A stretch of DNA of 40,289 nt from Planctomycetaceae bacterium (GTDB taxonomy: Bacteria; Planctomycetota; Planctomycetia; Pirellulales; UBA7805), in NCBI GenBank assembly GCA_902630355.1, contig CACOUL010000021.1:1-40289 (forward strand), read 5' to 3'. Position 1 is the stretch's first letter. Each line of letters begins with the position of its first letter. The notes under the pieces were generated by a model. It did no database searches and was not told where the DNA came from. It was given only the letters and a program-made list of their open reading frames with translations. The position numbers and the translations under genes were made by a program. Shown piece after piece: positions 1 to 7,004 of this stretch.

Positions 1-70
1 GGTGTCAAACGGGGTAAAAAGTAATTCTGGCGCGATCGCCGGGGTGTGGAAGCGGAAAGGGTAAGCGACA

Positions 71-307
71 ATGAACGTGCATATCAAATATTGTGCGATG
101 TGAAATTACGAGCCCAAGGCTCTCAGTTTGGCGAGCCGGCTCTTGGAGACCTGTAAACAGAAAATATCGTCTCTGACGCTCACGCCGGGTGCAGGTGGCT
201 GTTTTGAGGTGACCTTCGATCAAGAATTGGTCTACTCGAAGTTAGCGACGGGGAGTTTCCCGGCAGAAGAAGATGTGATGCGAATGGCTGGAGATCACCT
301 CGGGTGA
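71..307 (+). CDS. SelW/Rdx-family selenoprotein (in-frame TGA = Sec at 101-103)
   Basis: This 78-residue protein is found only if the in-frame TGA at 101-103 is read as selenocysteine. The N-terminus runs MNVHIKYCAM-U-NYEPKAL, giving a C8-x-x-U11 redox motif in the place of the CxxC/CxxU of thioredoxin-like Rdx proteins (SelW, SelT, SelH). The rest fits the family: a PGAGGCFEV segment (39-47), then LVYSKLATGSFP (53-64), the strand-turn signature of bacterial SelW-like proteins. An in-frame TAA at 62-64 leaves ATG 71 as the only sensible start, with GGAAAGG (54-60) as ribosome site. A two-part hairpin follows the TGA (see 110-142). The family is thought to act as small thiol/selenol redox proteins; the substrate is unknown. 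The DUF218 gene starts 47 bases downstream and may be co-transcribed. No sel genes lie in this window. A pseudogene is unlikely because the frame is conserved on both sides of the TGA. Confidence 0.85.
110..142 (+). promoter_or_regulatory. Candidate bacterial SECIS element
   Basis: Six bases after the Sec TGA a two-part helix can form. The outer stem is GAGCC 110-114 with GGCTC 138-142. After a three-base bulge (CAA 115-117) comes the inner stem GGCTC 118-122 with GAGCC 133-137, then one mismatch, one further pair (124-131) and the hexaloop AGTTTG at 125-130. A G in the second loop position and a loop about 21 bases from the UGA fit the known bacterial SECIS layout that recruits SelB. Competing hairpins exist (110-114 with 118-122; the palindrome 133-142), so the fold needs calculation. 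Confidence 0.65.
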
Positions 308-354
308 GAGTGTCTTTGACCTGAATTCCAAAGTGATAGTCCGGGGGGGTAGAG

Positions 355-1125
355 ATGCTCTATCGAGTTTGCGTCGAACTGCTCAGGCCTTACCCCTTGC
401 TGATTTTTTTTCTGCTTGGGGTGCAGATTTTCCTCTGGCGACGGAAGATGATTTCGGTTCGCTTGCGTTGGGCACTTCTGCTGCCGACGCTGCTCCTTTG
501 GCTTTTTTCGATGCCGGTGGTTTCTTTCTTCTTCGCGGCCACGCTCGAGTGGGCCCATCCGCCCATTTACCAGCGTCCGCAGGACATCGATGCGATTGTG
601 GTTCTCGGTTCCGGGGTTGCCCCGCCCGACAGTATGCGGAAGAAGGCGGAACTCGATACTACTGGAATGCGTCGGTGTCTCAAAGCGGTGGAACTTTACC
701 ACGCAGGTTCACCCTGTCCGGTCGTTGTGACCGGTGGTCGGGTTTCTTCTTATAAGACCGGGCCCGTGATGGCCGAGGTGATGCGCGATTTTGTAATCTC
801 GCAAGGGGTGGCGGCGGAGGATGTGATTCTGGAAGATCAATCGCGCTCGACATACGAAAATGCAATTCGAGCGATTGAGTTACTCCAAGCGAGGGATATC
901 GATTCGGCCCTGATTGTGACCGATGCAACGCATCTGACTCGCGCCCTGGGTTGTTTCCGCAGTTTGGGAATGGGTGCGCATGCCGGGGGGTGCAATTACA
1001 AGGCGACCAAGCTTTATTTGACTCCATCGAGCTTTTTACCGAGTGCGGCGGCCGCTGCCATGAATCAGGTTGTTTTCCATGAGTGGCTCGGGCTGTTTTA
1101 CTATCGGTTACGTGGGCGGATCTGA
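355..1125 (+). CDS. DUF218 (YdcF/SanA/ElyC-type) membrane protein
   Basis: 256 residues. Two hydrophobic N-terminal stretches (about 9-29 and 37-60) anchor the protein, and the rest is a DUF218 domain. Family motifs are visible: IVVLGSG near the domain start, VVVTGG, the ESRSTYENA-like block (here QSRSTYENA), and LIVTDATHLTRA. DUF218 proteins (YdcF, SanA, ElyC in E. coli) are tied to envelope integrity and lipid-carrier metabolism, but their chemistry is not settled, so I do not assign a reaction. The ATG at 355 has a G-rich ribosome site (GGGGGGGTAGAG, 343-354) directly upstream. It sits 47 bases after the selenoprotein and 116 bases before the kinase. Confidence 0.8.
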   Translation: MLYRVCVELLRPYPLLIFFLLGVQIFLWRRKMISVRLRWALLLPTLLLWLFSMPVVSFFFAATLEWAHPPIYQRPQDIDAIVVLGSGVAPPDSMRKKAELDTTGMRRCLKAVELYHAGSPCPVVVTGGRVSSYKTGPVMAEVMRDFVISQGVAAEDVILEDQSRSTYENAIRAIELLQARDIDSALIVTDATHLTRALGCFRSLGMGAHAGGCNYKATKLYLTPSSFLPSAAAAAMNQVVFHEWLGLFYYRLRGRI

Positions 1126-1241
1126 GAGAATTTGCCGACTTCGCCTCCTTCCGTTGATGTCTGATTCTCTTTTTTGGCGTAGAATAGGTCCGTTGCCTGT
1201 TTTCTGTTTTTGAGAGTTGCACTCCTCGAGGAGCCGGTGTC

Positions 1242-2870
1242 TTGACGGACGAATCTCCCGCCGCATTTCCGGACCCGCCGCCAAGGCCTGCTGCGAAGGG
1301 GCCCCCGGATCGTCTGGTGGGTCGCACGCTCGGCGACTACCGCATTCTTCGCGTGTTGGGGCGGGGGGCCATGGCAGAGGTTTATCTTGCCCAGCAGATT
1401 TCGCTCCAGCGGAAAGTGGCCCTTAAAATTCTCGATACGGAGGCCGCCACAGAGAAAACGGATGTCGAGCGATTTCTGCGAGAGGCCAGGGCGGCTGCAA
1501 GTCTCGTTCACGCCCATATTGTGCAGGTCTACGAAGTCGGTCAAAGCGGTTCGCTCCACTACATTGCCCAGGAATATGTCGAGGGTGAAACACTCGGTCA
1601 GCGTATTGACCGGGCGGGACCGTTGGGGCCAGGGGATTTCACCAGGGTACTCAGGCAGGTTGCTTCGGCATTAGCGCGTGCCGGCGAAGCCGGCATTGTG
1701 CACCGCGATATCAAGCCGGATAACCTTATGTTGACGTTGGATGGAGAGGTAAAAGTCGCTGACTTCGGTCTGGCCCGCGTCGTTGAAGGGCGACAGCAAC
1801 CGCGGTTGACCGAAGATGGGATGACCATGGGATCCCCCCTCTATATGAGTCCTGAGCAGATCGAGGGCAAACCGCTTGATGCCCGTTCCGACATTTACTC
1901 CCTCGGCGTCACATGCTTTCAGTTGATCACCGGCCATCCTCCCTTTTCTGCGGATTCTTCAATGGAGGTGGCGCTTCAGCATCTCCGCGATGAACCGCCG
2001 CGTCTGGAGACCCTCCGCGCCGATTTCCCTCCGGCCCTCGGTCAAATCGTAGAGCGGATGTTGGCCAAGCGACCAGAAGATCGATTCGGTGGAGGAAGGG
2101 AAGTACTCGAAGCCCTCGATTCTCAACTGCCGGGAAGTGTCGGCGGGAATATGCCGGTCAACGTACCGCCGCTGCTGAGCGGTTCGGGGACCGACAGTCG
2201 ATCGAGGTCCGCGGCAGCGACCCAGAAACTTGCAGCGGTGATGGCATCGGAAAAAGCGGCCCGACCCTTGCTCAAGACGCCCCTTTTTTGGTCTTCGGTT
2301 GCCGGTGCGCTGTTGCTCGGCGTGACGTGGGGGCTTCCGGCCAACGATCCGTTCCTGCTCGCAGATGCGGACGACCCGCAGACGGAGATCCGTCCTTGGA
2401 ATACCGCCGAACTCCAATATGAGTATGCTCGAAAGTTAGGGACAGAGGAAGCTTGGGAAAGTGTGGCATTGCATTTTCCCAATGATCAAAAACACGTTCG
2501 TTTGGCCGATCAAGGCTTGGCGGAAATGTATTTGAAACAAGATCGACGAAATGAGGCACTTGAGATTTTCGCGCGTTTTGCAAGAGAAAATCCGAGCGAT
2601 TCCAAATTTCATGCGTATGGGTTGGCAGGGCAATATGTGATCATGGTCCTCGACGGTGAGCGGGATTCGACTTTTCAATTATTTGCTCAGTTATGGCCGC
2701 TCCGCGACCCATTAAGCGAATTTGCTCCGCAGATGACGCGGCGCATCTTGTTGCATGCGAGGAGGCACAATCCGCAACTGACGGCTGAAATGCGTCAGGA
2801 AATCGAACGCGTCTTAAGCGCGGTCGGTCGTGGACGCGGTAGGTTGACACGCCCAAATCGCCCTGACTAG
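1242..2870 (+). CDS. Transmembrane Ser/Thr protein kinase (Hanks type)
   Basis: 542 residues with a TTG start at 1242. The kinase domain (about 33-295) carries a glycine-rich loop (GRGAMAEV, 40-47), the ATP lysine K62 in VALKIL, catalytic HRD 154-156 in HRDIKPDN, DFG 174-176, and SPEQ 203-206 of the activation segment. All core catalytic residues are present, so it should be active. A linker leads to one membrane helix (about 348-365), followed by some 175 residues probably outside the cytoplasm that look helical and TPR-like (SVALHFPNDQKHVRLADQGL region), with no PASTA repeats. This is the usual layout of environment-sensing kinases; ligand and targets are unknown. The -10 of the tRNA promoter overlaps its stop codon. 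Confidence 0.9.
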   Translation: MTDESPAAFPDPPPRPAAKGPPDRLVGRTLGDYRILRVLGRGAMAEVYLAQQISLQRKVALKILDTEAATEKTDVERFLREARAAASLVHAHIVQVYEVGQSGSLHYIAQEYVEGETLGQRIDRAGPLGPGDFTRVLRQVASALARAGEAGIVHRDIKPDNLMLTLDGEVKVADFGLARVVEGRQQPRLTEDGMTMGSPLYMSPEQIEGKPLDARSDIYSLGVTCFQLITGHPPFSADSSMEVALQHLRDEPPRLETLRADFPPALGQIVERMLAKRPEDRFGGGREVLEALDSQLPGSVGGNMPVNVPPLLSGSGTDSRSRSAAATQKLAAVMASEKAARPLLKTPLFWSSVAGALLLGVTWGLPANDPFLLADADDPQTEIRPWNTAELQYEYARKLGTEEAWESVALHFPNDQKHVRLADQGLAEMYLKQDRRNEALEIFARFARENPSDSKFHAYGLAGQYVIMVLDGERDSTFQLFAQLWPLRDPLSEFAPQMTRRILLHARRHNPQLTAEMRQEIERVLSAVGRGRGRLTRPNRPD

Positions 2871-2873
2871 ACT
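2844..2873 (+). promoter_or_regulatory. Sigma70-type promoter for tRNA-Glu
   Basis: TTGACA (2844-2849), an 18-base spacer and TAGACT (2868-2873) lie at the very end of the kinase gene; the -10 starts at the kinase stop codon. Transcription would begin near 2880, about 50 bases before the mature tRNA. The -35 is a perfect consensus match and the -10 matches at four positions. Confidence 0.6.
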
Positions 2874-2933
2874 CGAGTGCGAGGTTGCTGGTCCTTTCTC
2901 GCGGAATGTCGCCTCACGGAAACCGCCGAGCAC

Positions 2934-3006
2934 GCCCCCTTCGTCTAGTGGCCCAGGACATCGGATTCTCAGTCCGAAGACAGGGGTTCGACTCCCCTAG
3001 GGGGTG
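2934..3006 (+). tRNA. tRNA-Glu (anticodon CTC)
   Basis: A 73-base cloverleaf very close to bacterial tRNA-Glu. Acceptor strands GCCCCCT and AGGGGGT pair with a G-T at the first position. The anticodon stem TCGGA/TCCGA encloses the loop TTCTCAG, so the anticodon is CTC (reads GAG). The T arm is CAGGG-GTTCGAC-TCCCTA-like, and G73 is the discriminator expected for Glu. The 3' CCA is not encoded. The flanks CGAGC (2927-2931) and GCTCG (3006-3010) can extend the acceptor helix in the precursor. The gene stands alone between the kinase and a small membrane protein; the rest of the 435-base gap (2871-3305) shows no gene. Confidence 0.95.
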
Positions 3007-3305
3007 CTCGATTTCCGCCATGCGTTGGCAACTCGCCAGACGCTGCCCAAAGCGGTGATTTGTGCTTGCCCAATGGGGTGGCTCGCCGTCCGGCGACGCA
3101 CGAAGCCCCGAGAAACAGCGACGAAGCGGGGAAATACGGTCGTTCGTTTCAGCCCTTTTCTTTTTGCTATCTTTCCCAGGCGTCACGTCTTTTTGCCCAG
3201 GCGGCATAGTTTGCCTCTGTTCGCCGTAATTTTTAATGCTCTCCGTCCGAGAACCCCGATGCCGTTTTCAGGAGAACTCTGCACGCTATAGAAAGGAATG
3301 TTTTC

Positions 3306-3545
3306 ATGAATGTTTTGACGAATGCCAAAGGATGGCTGCGTGAAGCCACCGAATTGGGGCTTCTGCTCGTGGCATTGGGCGTTGTGGTTCAACTTCTGTT
3401 TGGCACAACCAACACGAGCTTTATCGGAAACGTCACCGAGAATCTGACGAGCCTCATCTCGAGCCTCGGAAGCCAAGGCCTGGTGGGTCTGATTGCTCTC
3501 GGTGTGATTTTACACCTCCTCTCCAAGAGCCGAACGACCGGTTAA
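3306..3545 (+). CDS. Small two-helix membrane protein, unknown function
   Basis: 79 residues starting MNVLTNAKGWLREATELG. Two hydrophobic segments (about 17-33 and 58-72) are separated by a polar, Ser/Thr/Asn-rich stretch that also contains a weakly hydrophobic part. There is no signal peptidase site and no catalytic motif. A clear ribosome site (AAAGGAATG, 3292-3300) precedes the ATG. It stands alone, converging on serA, with a terminator between. I do not recognise a named family; short two-helix proteins of this kind occur widely in planctomycetes. Real because of start, ribosome site, composition and terminator. Confidence 0.7.
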   Translation: MNVLTNAKGWLREATELGLLLVALGVVVQLLFGTTNTSFIGNVTENLTSLISSLGSQGLVGLIALGVILHLLSKSRTTG

Positions 3546-3600
3546 CTCGGTTCGGTGAGATGAGAGGCCGATACACGAGACGATGTCGGCCAAAATTGGC

Positions 3601-3638
3601 AAAGGGGCTTTGTGGCCAAGTGCCGCAAAGCCCTTTTT
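3601..3638. terminator. Bidirectional rho-independent terminator
   Basis: GGGCTTTG (3605-3612) pairs perfectly with CAAAGCCC (3626-3633), with flanking AAA on the left and TTTTT on the right. The helix therefore has a T-run on both strands. It lies between the converging small membrane protein gene and serA and can end transcripts from both sides. Confidence 0.85.
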
Positions 3639-3652
3639 GTTGCGCACGCCAT

Positions 3653-5284
3653 TCATCGCCGCGCCGGTTCTAACCAGATCGGTAAGTCGCCCGCCGCCGG
3701 GAGTTGGATGCAGCACACGCGGCTGATCGACTCGTGGGCCGCAATTTCCTCTATCGCCGCGCCGTCCGCCGTCGCATCGAGGTTGAGAATGCCGATCGCC
3801 TCTCCGCCGGGCGATGCGCGACCTACCGCCATTTGAGCAATGTTGACACCATATTTTCCGAAGATCGTCCCCACGGTTCCAATAATGCCGGGACAATCGC
3901 GATGCTGAAACACGAGCAGATGCCCGTCTAAAAAGGCTTCGAGTTGATGCGATCCGATTTGCACAAGCCTTGGCATATTTTCGCCGAAGAGGGTGCCGGC
4001 CACGATACGTTCTCCCTCGCGGGTCGTGAGGTGCGCACGGATGAGCGAGGCAAAGGCACCGCGACCGGGGCGTTTGTCTTCGACCAGTTCGATGCCGCGT
4101 TCGCGCAAAAGAAGTTCGGCATTGACAATATTCGGTTCCGTATCGAGCACCCCGGATAAAAGCCCGCAGGCGAAACTGCTGCTCAACAGTGAAGTTTGTC
4201 GTTCCGCAACATCTCCGCGGTATTCGAGACGACACGATTCGGCGACCGACGTGTCGAGTTGGCCTACGAGCATGCCCAAGCGGTAGGCGAGGTCGAGATA
4301 GCCCCGCATGGTGGTCAGGGTTTGCTCATCGAGTGAGGTCATGTTCACAGCGTGCCGAATTTTTCCTGCGGTGAGAAAATCGATCAGCAGTTGAACACCC
4401 TCGACCGCGACTTGCGCCTGCGCTTCATCGGTACTGGCTCCCAAATGTGGCGTACACAGAACGCCCGGCATTTCAAAGAGTGGGCTTTGAGTGCACGGTT
4501 CGTTTTCAAATACATCGAGGGCGACCCCGGCGATAATGCCACTTTCGAGACCCTCGAGCAGCGCGGCCTCGTCAAAAATGCCTCCTCGCGCACAGTTGAT
4601 CAAACGCGCGCCTGGCTTGATCCGCTCCAATTGTGCTTTACCGATCAGGCCGGTTGTCTGTTCAGTGAGCGGCGTGTGTACTGTGAGATAATCGATTTCA
4701 GGAAGCATTGCATCTACGTCGTCGAACATCTCGACACCAATTTCAGTCGCTCGCGTTGCCGAAAAGAATGGGTCGTAGGCAACGACTCGCATTTCGAGTG
4801 CCTGGGCCCGTTGAGCGACCGCTTGTCCGATGCGACCCATACCGACGATGCCCAGCGTTTTGCCGGCGACCTGCGCACCGGTGAATTTTTTTCGATCCCA
4901 GCGACCCTCTCGCAGTGACTGATAAGCTGGCGCCACATTTCTCGAAAGAGCCAACAGCAGCGTGATCGCATGCTCGGCGGTGCTCAGTGTATTACCTGTG
5001 GGAGTGTTCATCACGACAATTCCTTGTCGCGTTGCCGCCTGTTTGTCGATATTGTCGGTGCCCACACCGGCTCGCACGATTGCCCGCAGTCGAGAGTTGC
5101 CCTCGAGAGTCGCTGCCGTGATCTTGACGCCGCTCCGCAGGATCGCCCCGTCGTATTCGGTGAGTACTTGCCGGAGTTCTTCATCTTCCAGGCCGGTGCG
5201 GACATCGAACTGGACCCGCGAATCGGCTTTGAGCAAATCGATGCCTTCACTCGCTAGGTTGTCCAGAACGCAGATGCTGGGCAT
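3653..5284 (-). CDS. serA: D-3-phosphoglycerate dehydrogenase (long, ACT-domain type)
   Basis: 543 residues, the long class of SerA. It catalyses NAD-linked oxidation of 3-phosphoglycerate to 3-phosphohydroxypyruvate, the first step of serine synthesis, in the cytoplasm. The NAD fold shows GIVGMGRIGQ (145-154) and the catalytic set R233 (CARGG), E262 (ENEP) and H280 (TPHLGAS). An intervening domain follows (about 310-455), then a C-terminal ACT domain (about 465-535, HRDCPGIIGTVGTIFG) that in this class usually binds serine. The start is supported by AAGGAGAGG eight to nine bases upstream. It is 60 bases behind serC on the same strand; the two consecutive steps are surely co-expressed. Confidence 0.97.
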   Translation of the reverse strand: MPSICVLDNLASEGIDLLKADSRVQFDVRTGLEDEELRQVLTEYDGAILRSGVKITAATLEGNSRLRAIVRAGVGTDNIDKQAATRQGIVVMNTPTGNTLSTAEHAITLLLALSRNVAPAYQSLREGRWDRKKFTGAQVAGKTLGIVGMGRIGQAVAQRAQALEMRVVAYDPFFSATRATEIGVEMFDDVDAMLPEIDYLTVHTPLTEQTTGLIGKAQLERIKPGARLINCARGGIFDEAALLEGLESGIIAGVALDVFENEPCTQSPLFEMPGVLCTPHLGASTDEAQAQVAVEGVQLLIDFLTAGKIRHAVNMTSLDEQTLTTMRGYLDLAYRLGMLVGQLDTSVAESCRLEYRGDVAERQTSLLSSSFACGLLSGVLDTEPNIVNAELLLRERGIELVEDKRPGRGAFASLIRAHLTTREGERIVAGTLFGENMPRLVQIGSHQLEAFLDGHLLVFQHRDCPGIIGTVGTIFGKYGVNIAQMAVGRASPGGEAIGILNLDATADGAAIEEIAAHESISRVCCIQLPAAGDLPIWLEPARR

Positions 5285-5344
5285 GTCACCTCTCCTTTTC
5301 TGCTTGGCTCAGCGAGCAGATCGCCCGCCCGTGAACCTTAACTC

Positions 5345-6433
5345 CTAACGGTGTGATTGGCAAAATTCGCTCATGAATTCGGCGAGTCGCTCGACTCCTT
5401 CACGAGGCATCGCATTATAGATCGATGCGCGAATACCGCCGACGCTTCGATGTCCTTTGAGGCTGTGTAGCTTACGATCAGCCGCTTGTTCGATAAATTG
5501 CGATTGGAGTTCATCATTCGGTAAACGAAAGGTCACATTCATCAGGCTGCGACAATCGGGGTGTGCATGCGGCGTGTAAAATCCATCCGATGAATCGATC
5601 TGCTGATAGAGCAGCGCCGCCTTATCGCGATTGAGGGCGTACATTTTTTCAAGGCCACCGACGGTGTGGAGCAACCAGTCGGTGACCAGCTTTAAAATGT
5701 AAATTCCGAATGTGGGAGGTGTGTTGTAGCAGGAATCGTTATCGGCGTGATTGCGGTAGCTGAGCATGCCCGGCAGTTTCTCGTCGAGGTCACCTAACAT
5801 TTCTTCCCGAATGATCACTGCGGTCACACCCGCCGGCCCCGCGTTTTTCTGAGCACAAGCATAAAGTACTCCGTAGCGCGGCATGTCGAGCGGACGACAG
5901 AGAAAGTCACTTGATGCATCGCAAACCAACGGAACGTCGCCGGTCTGAGGCTCCTGAGGAAATTGCACACCTTGGATCGTTTCGTTGGATGTGAAATAGA
6001 CGTAGGCTGCTTCGGGATCCAGTTCCAATGCGTCTTCGGTGGGTACGCTCTGGTAATGCGACGACTTGCCGTCCCACGCTTGGCGGACCGAGCCTTCCCG
6101 CTTTGCTTCGGTATACGCTTTGGCCCCCCAAGTGCCGGTTGTAATGTAATCCGCGCTGCGTCCTCGCAGTAAGTTCATCGGGATCATCGAGAATTGGAGT
6201 CGCGAGCCACCCTGTAGAAACAGAACGCGATACGCATCGGGAATGCTCAGAAGTTCTCTGAGATTCGCTTCCGCCGCCTCGAGGATCGCTGTGAAGGGTT
6301 TGCCGCGATGGCTGATCTCCAGAATGCTCGCGCCGACACCCGGTAAACAGAGCAGGTCCTGTTGAGCCTTGAGAAGTACCTCCTCGGGGAGCACCGCAGG
6401 GCCAGCCGAAAAATTGAAAATACGATCATCCAT
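5345..6433 (-). CDS. serC: Phosphoserine aminotransferase
   Basis: 362 residues from the ATG at 6433 (MDDRIFNFSAGPAVLPEEVL). The frame is open 21 codons further upstream, but only this start gives the canonical SerC N-terminus, and AGGA sits nine bases before it. A PLP-dependent class V aminotransferase, it converts phosphohydroxypyruvate and glutamate to phosphoserine; the same enzyme normally also serves the PLP branch. Visible marks are FNFSAGPA (6-13), HRGKPF (42-47), TTGTWGAKA (98-106), and the PLP lysine K196 in AQKNAGPAG. First gene of a serC-serA operon; the second enzyme of this pair in B6 synthesis, pdxA, is at 35951-37030 in this same window. Confidence 0.97.
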   Translation of the reverse strand: MDDRIFNFSAGPAVLPEEVLLKAQQDLLCLPGVGASILEISHRGKPFTAILEAAEANLRELLSIPDAYRVLFLQGGSRLQFSMIPMNLLRGRSADYITTGTWGAKAYTEAKREGSVRQAWDGKSSHYQSVPTEDALELDPEAAYVYFTSNETIQGVQFPQEPQTGDVPLVCDASSDFLCRPLDMPRYGVLYACAQKNAGPAGVTAVIIREEMLGDLDEKLPGMLSYRNHADNDSCYNTPPTFGIYILKLVTDWLLHTVGGLEKMYALNRDKAALLYQQIDSSDGFYTPHAHPDCRSLMNVTFRLPNDELQSQFIEQAADRKLHSLKGHRSVGGIRASIYNAMPREGVERLAEFMSEFCQSHR

Positions 6434-6556
6434 AGCAAAGGTCCTACCCTGGTTCGTCAGTCGAAAAGTGATCGATCGCAAAGGTCCGAAACGCAACGGT
6501 CGGCTACGATGCCGATTGTAGGAGTTGCCTCGCAGAGCGAAAAGGTCGGGCGGTGG

Positions 6557-6594
6557 TCCTATAGTCGCCCGTTTCCTATACTTTGACTCCTATA
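6557..6594. repeat. Three TCCTATA direct repeats
   Basis: TCCTATA occurs at 6557-6563, 6574-6580 and 6588-6594 in the 245-base gap between serC (minus) and the small membrane protein gene (plus). Spacing is 17 and 14 bases. On the minus strand they read TATAGGA, so they may be -10-like elements for serC or binding sites for a regulator. I see no matching -35. Confidence 0.35.
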
Positions 6595-6678
6595 TACGTT
6601 GGCCGTTGCTTGCGTGATGTGGTGGCTGCAGCGGGCCGACTCGCACGGCAGGGCGGATGAGAATTGGAGGTGAATGGT

Positions 6679-6855
6679 TTGAGATCTTTGGGCCGCTTAC
6701 TGCAAATTGGGGGGCTTATTCTATTGCCGGTGGCAATGTTGATGGAACTTTCGGGTCAACTCGGTCGCCGGGGTGTTGCCGAGTTGCTCATCATGTTAGT
6801 TGCCGGTGCAGCGGCATTCGGGTTAGGTCGTTTATTAGAGGGTTACGCTCGCTGA
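6679..6855 (+). CDS. Small membrane protein, planctomycete type
   Basis: 58 residues (MRSLGRLLQIGGLILLPVAM start) from TTG 6679, chosen because GGAGG at 6666-6670 lies eight bases before it; the in-frame TTG at 6664 overlaps that ribosome site. Two hydrophobic helices (about 8-26 and 33-50) with short basic and polar ends (LGRLLEGYAR at the C-terminus). The pattern helix, MELSGQLGRRGV turn, helix, GR-LEGYAR resembles short conserved proteins I have seen in planctomycete genomes, but no function is known to me. The PQQ-like protein gene follows 149 bases later. Confidence 0.65.
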   Translation: MRSLGRLLQIGGLILLPVAMLMELSGQLGRRGVAELLIMLVAGAAAFGLGRLLEGYAR

Positions 6856-7004
6856 GCGGTGGTTGGCTCTCTCTCTTTCCTCGGCAATCGGGGCCGCTTA
6901 TACTTGAATTTGCGGTTTTTAGCTGCGCTCTTCCGGATTCCGCCTGGCTCTCTGGAGCTCAGTCCGGAAACAGGGCGCCGACGGAAAAGAAATGAGAGGC
7001 CGAT

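Noticed and set aside
32-39. GCGATCGC octamer, as in HIP1 repeats
   Set aside because: Single copy in this position, easily chance in GC-rich DNA.
71-103. Premature stop (pseudogene) reading of the SelW-like gene
   Set aside because: The TGA is exactly at the Sec/Cys position, the frame continues with family sequence, and a SECIS-like hairpin follows.
5-223. Open frame on the minus strand (72 aa)
   Set aside because: Overlaps the selenoprotein gene on the other strand, has no recognisable sequence and a composition like a shadow frame.
680-1327. 215-codon minus frame across the DUF218/kinase junction
   Set aside because: Shadow frame, no family resemblance, contradicts two good plus-strand genes.
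3004-3291. 95-codon frame after tRNA-Glu
   Set aside because: Starts inside the tRNA, no ribosome site, no family features.
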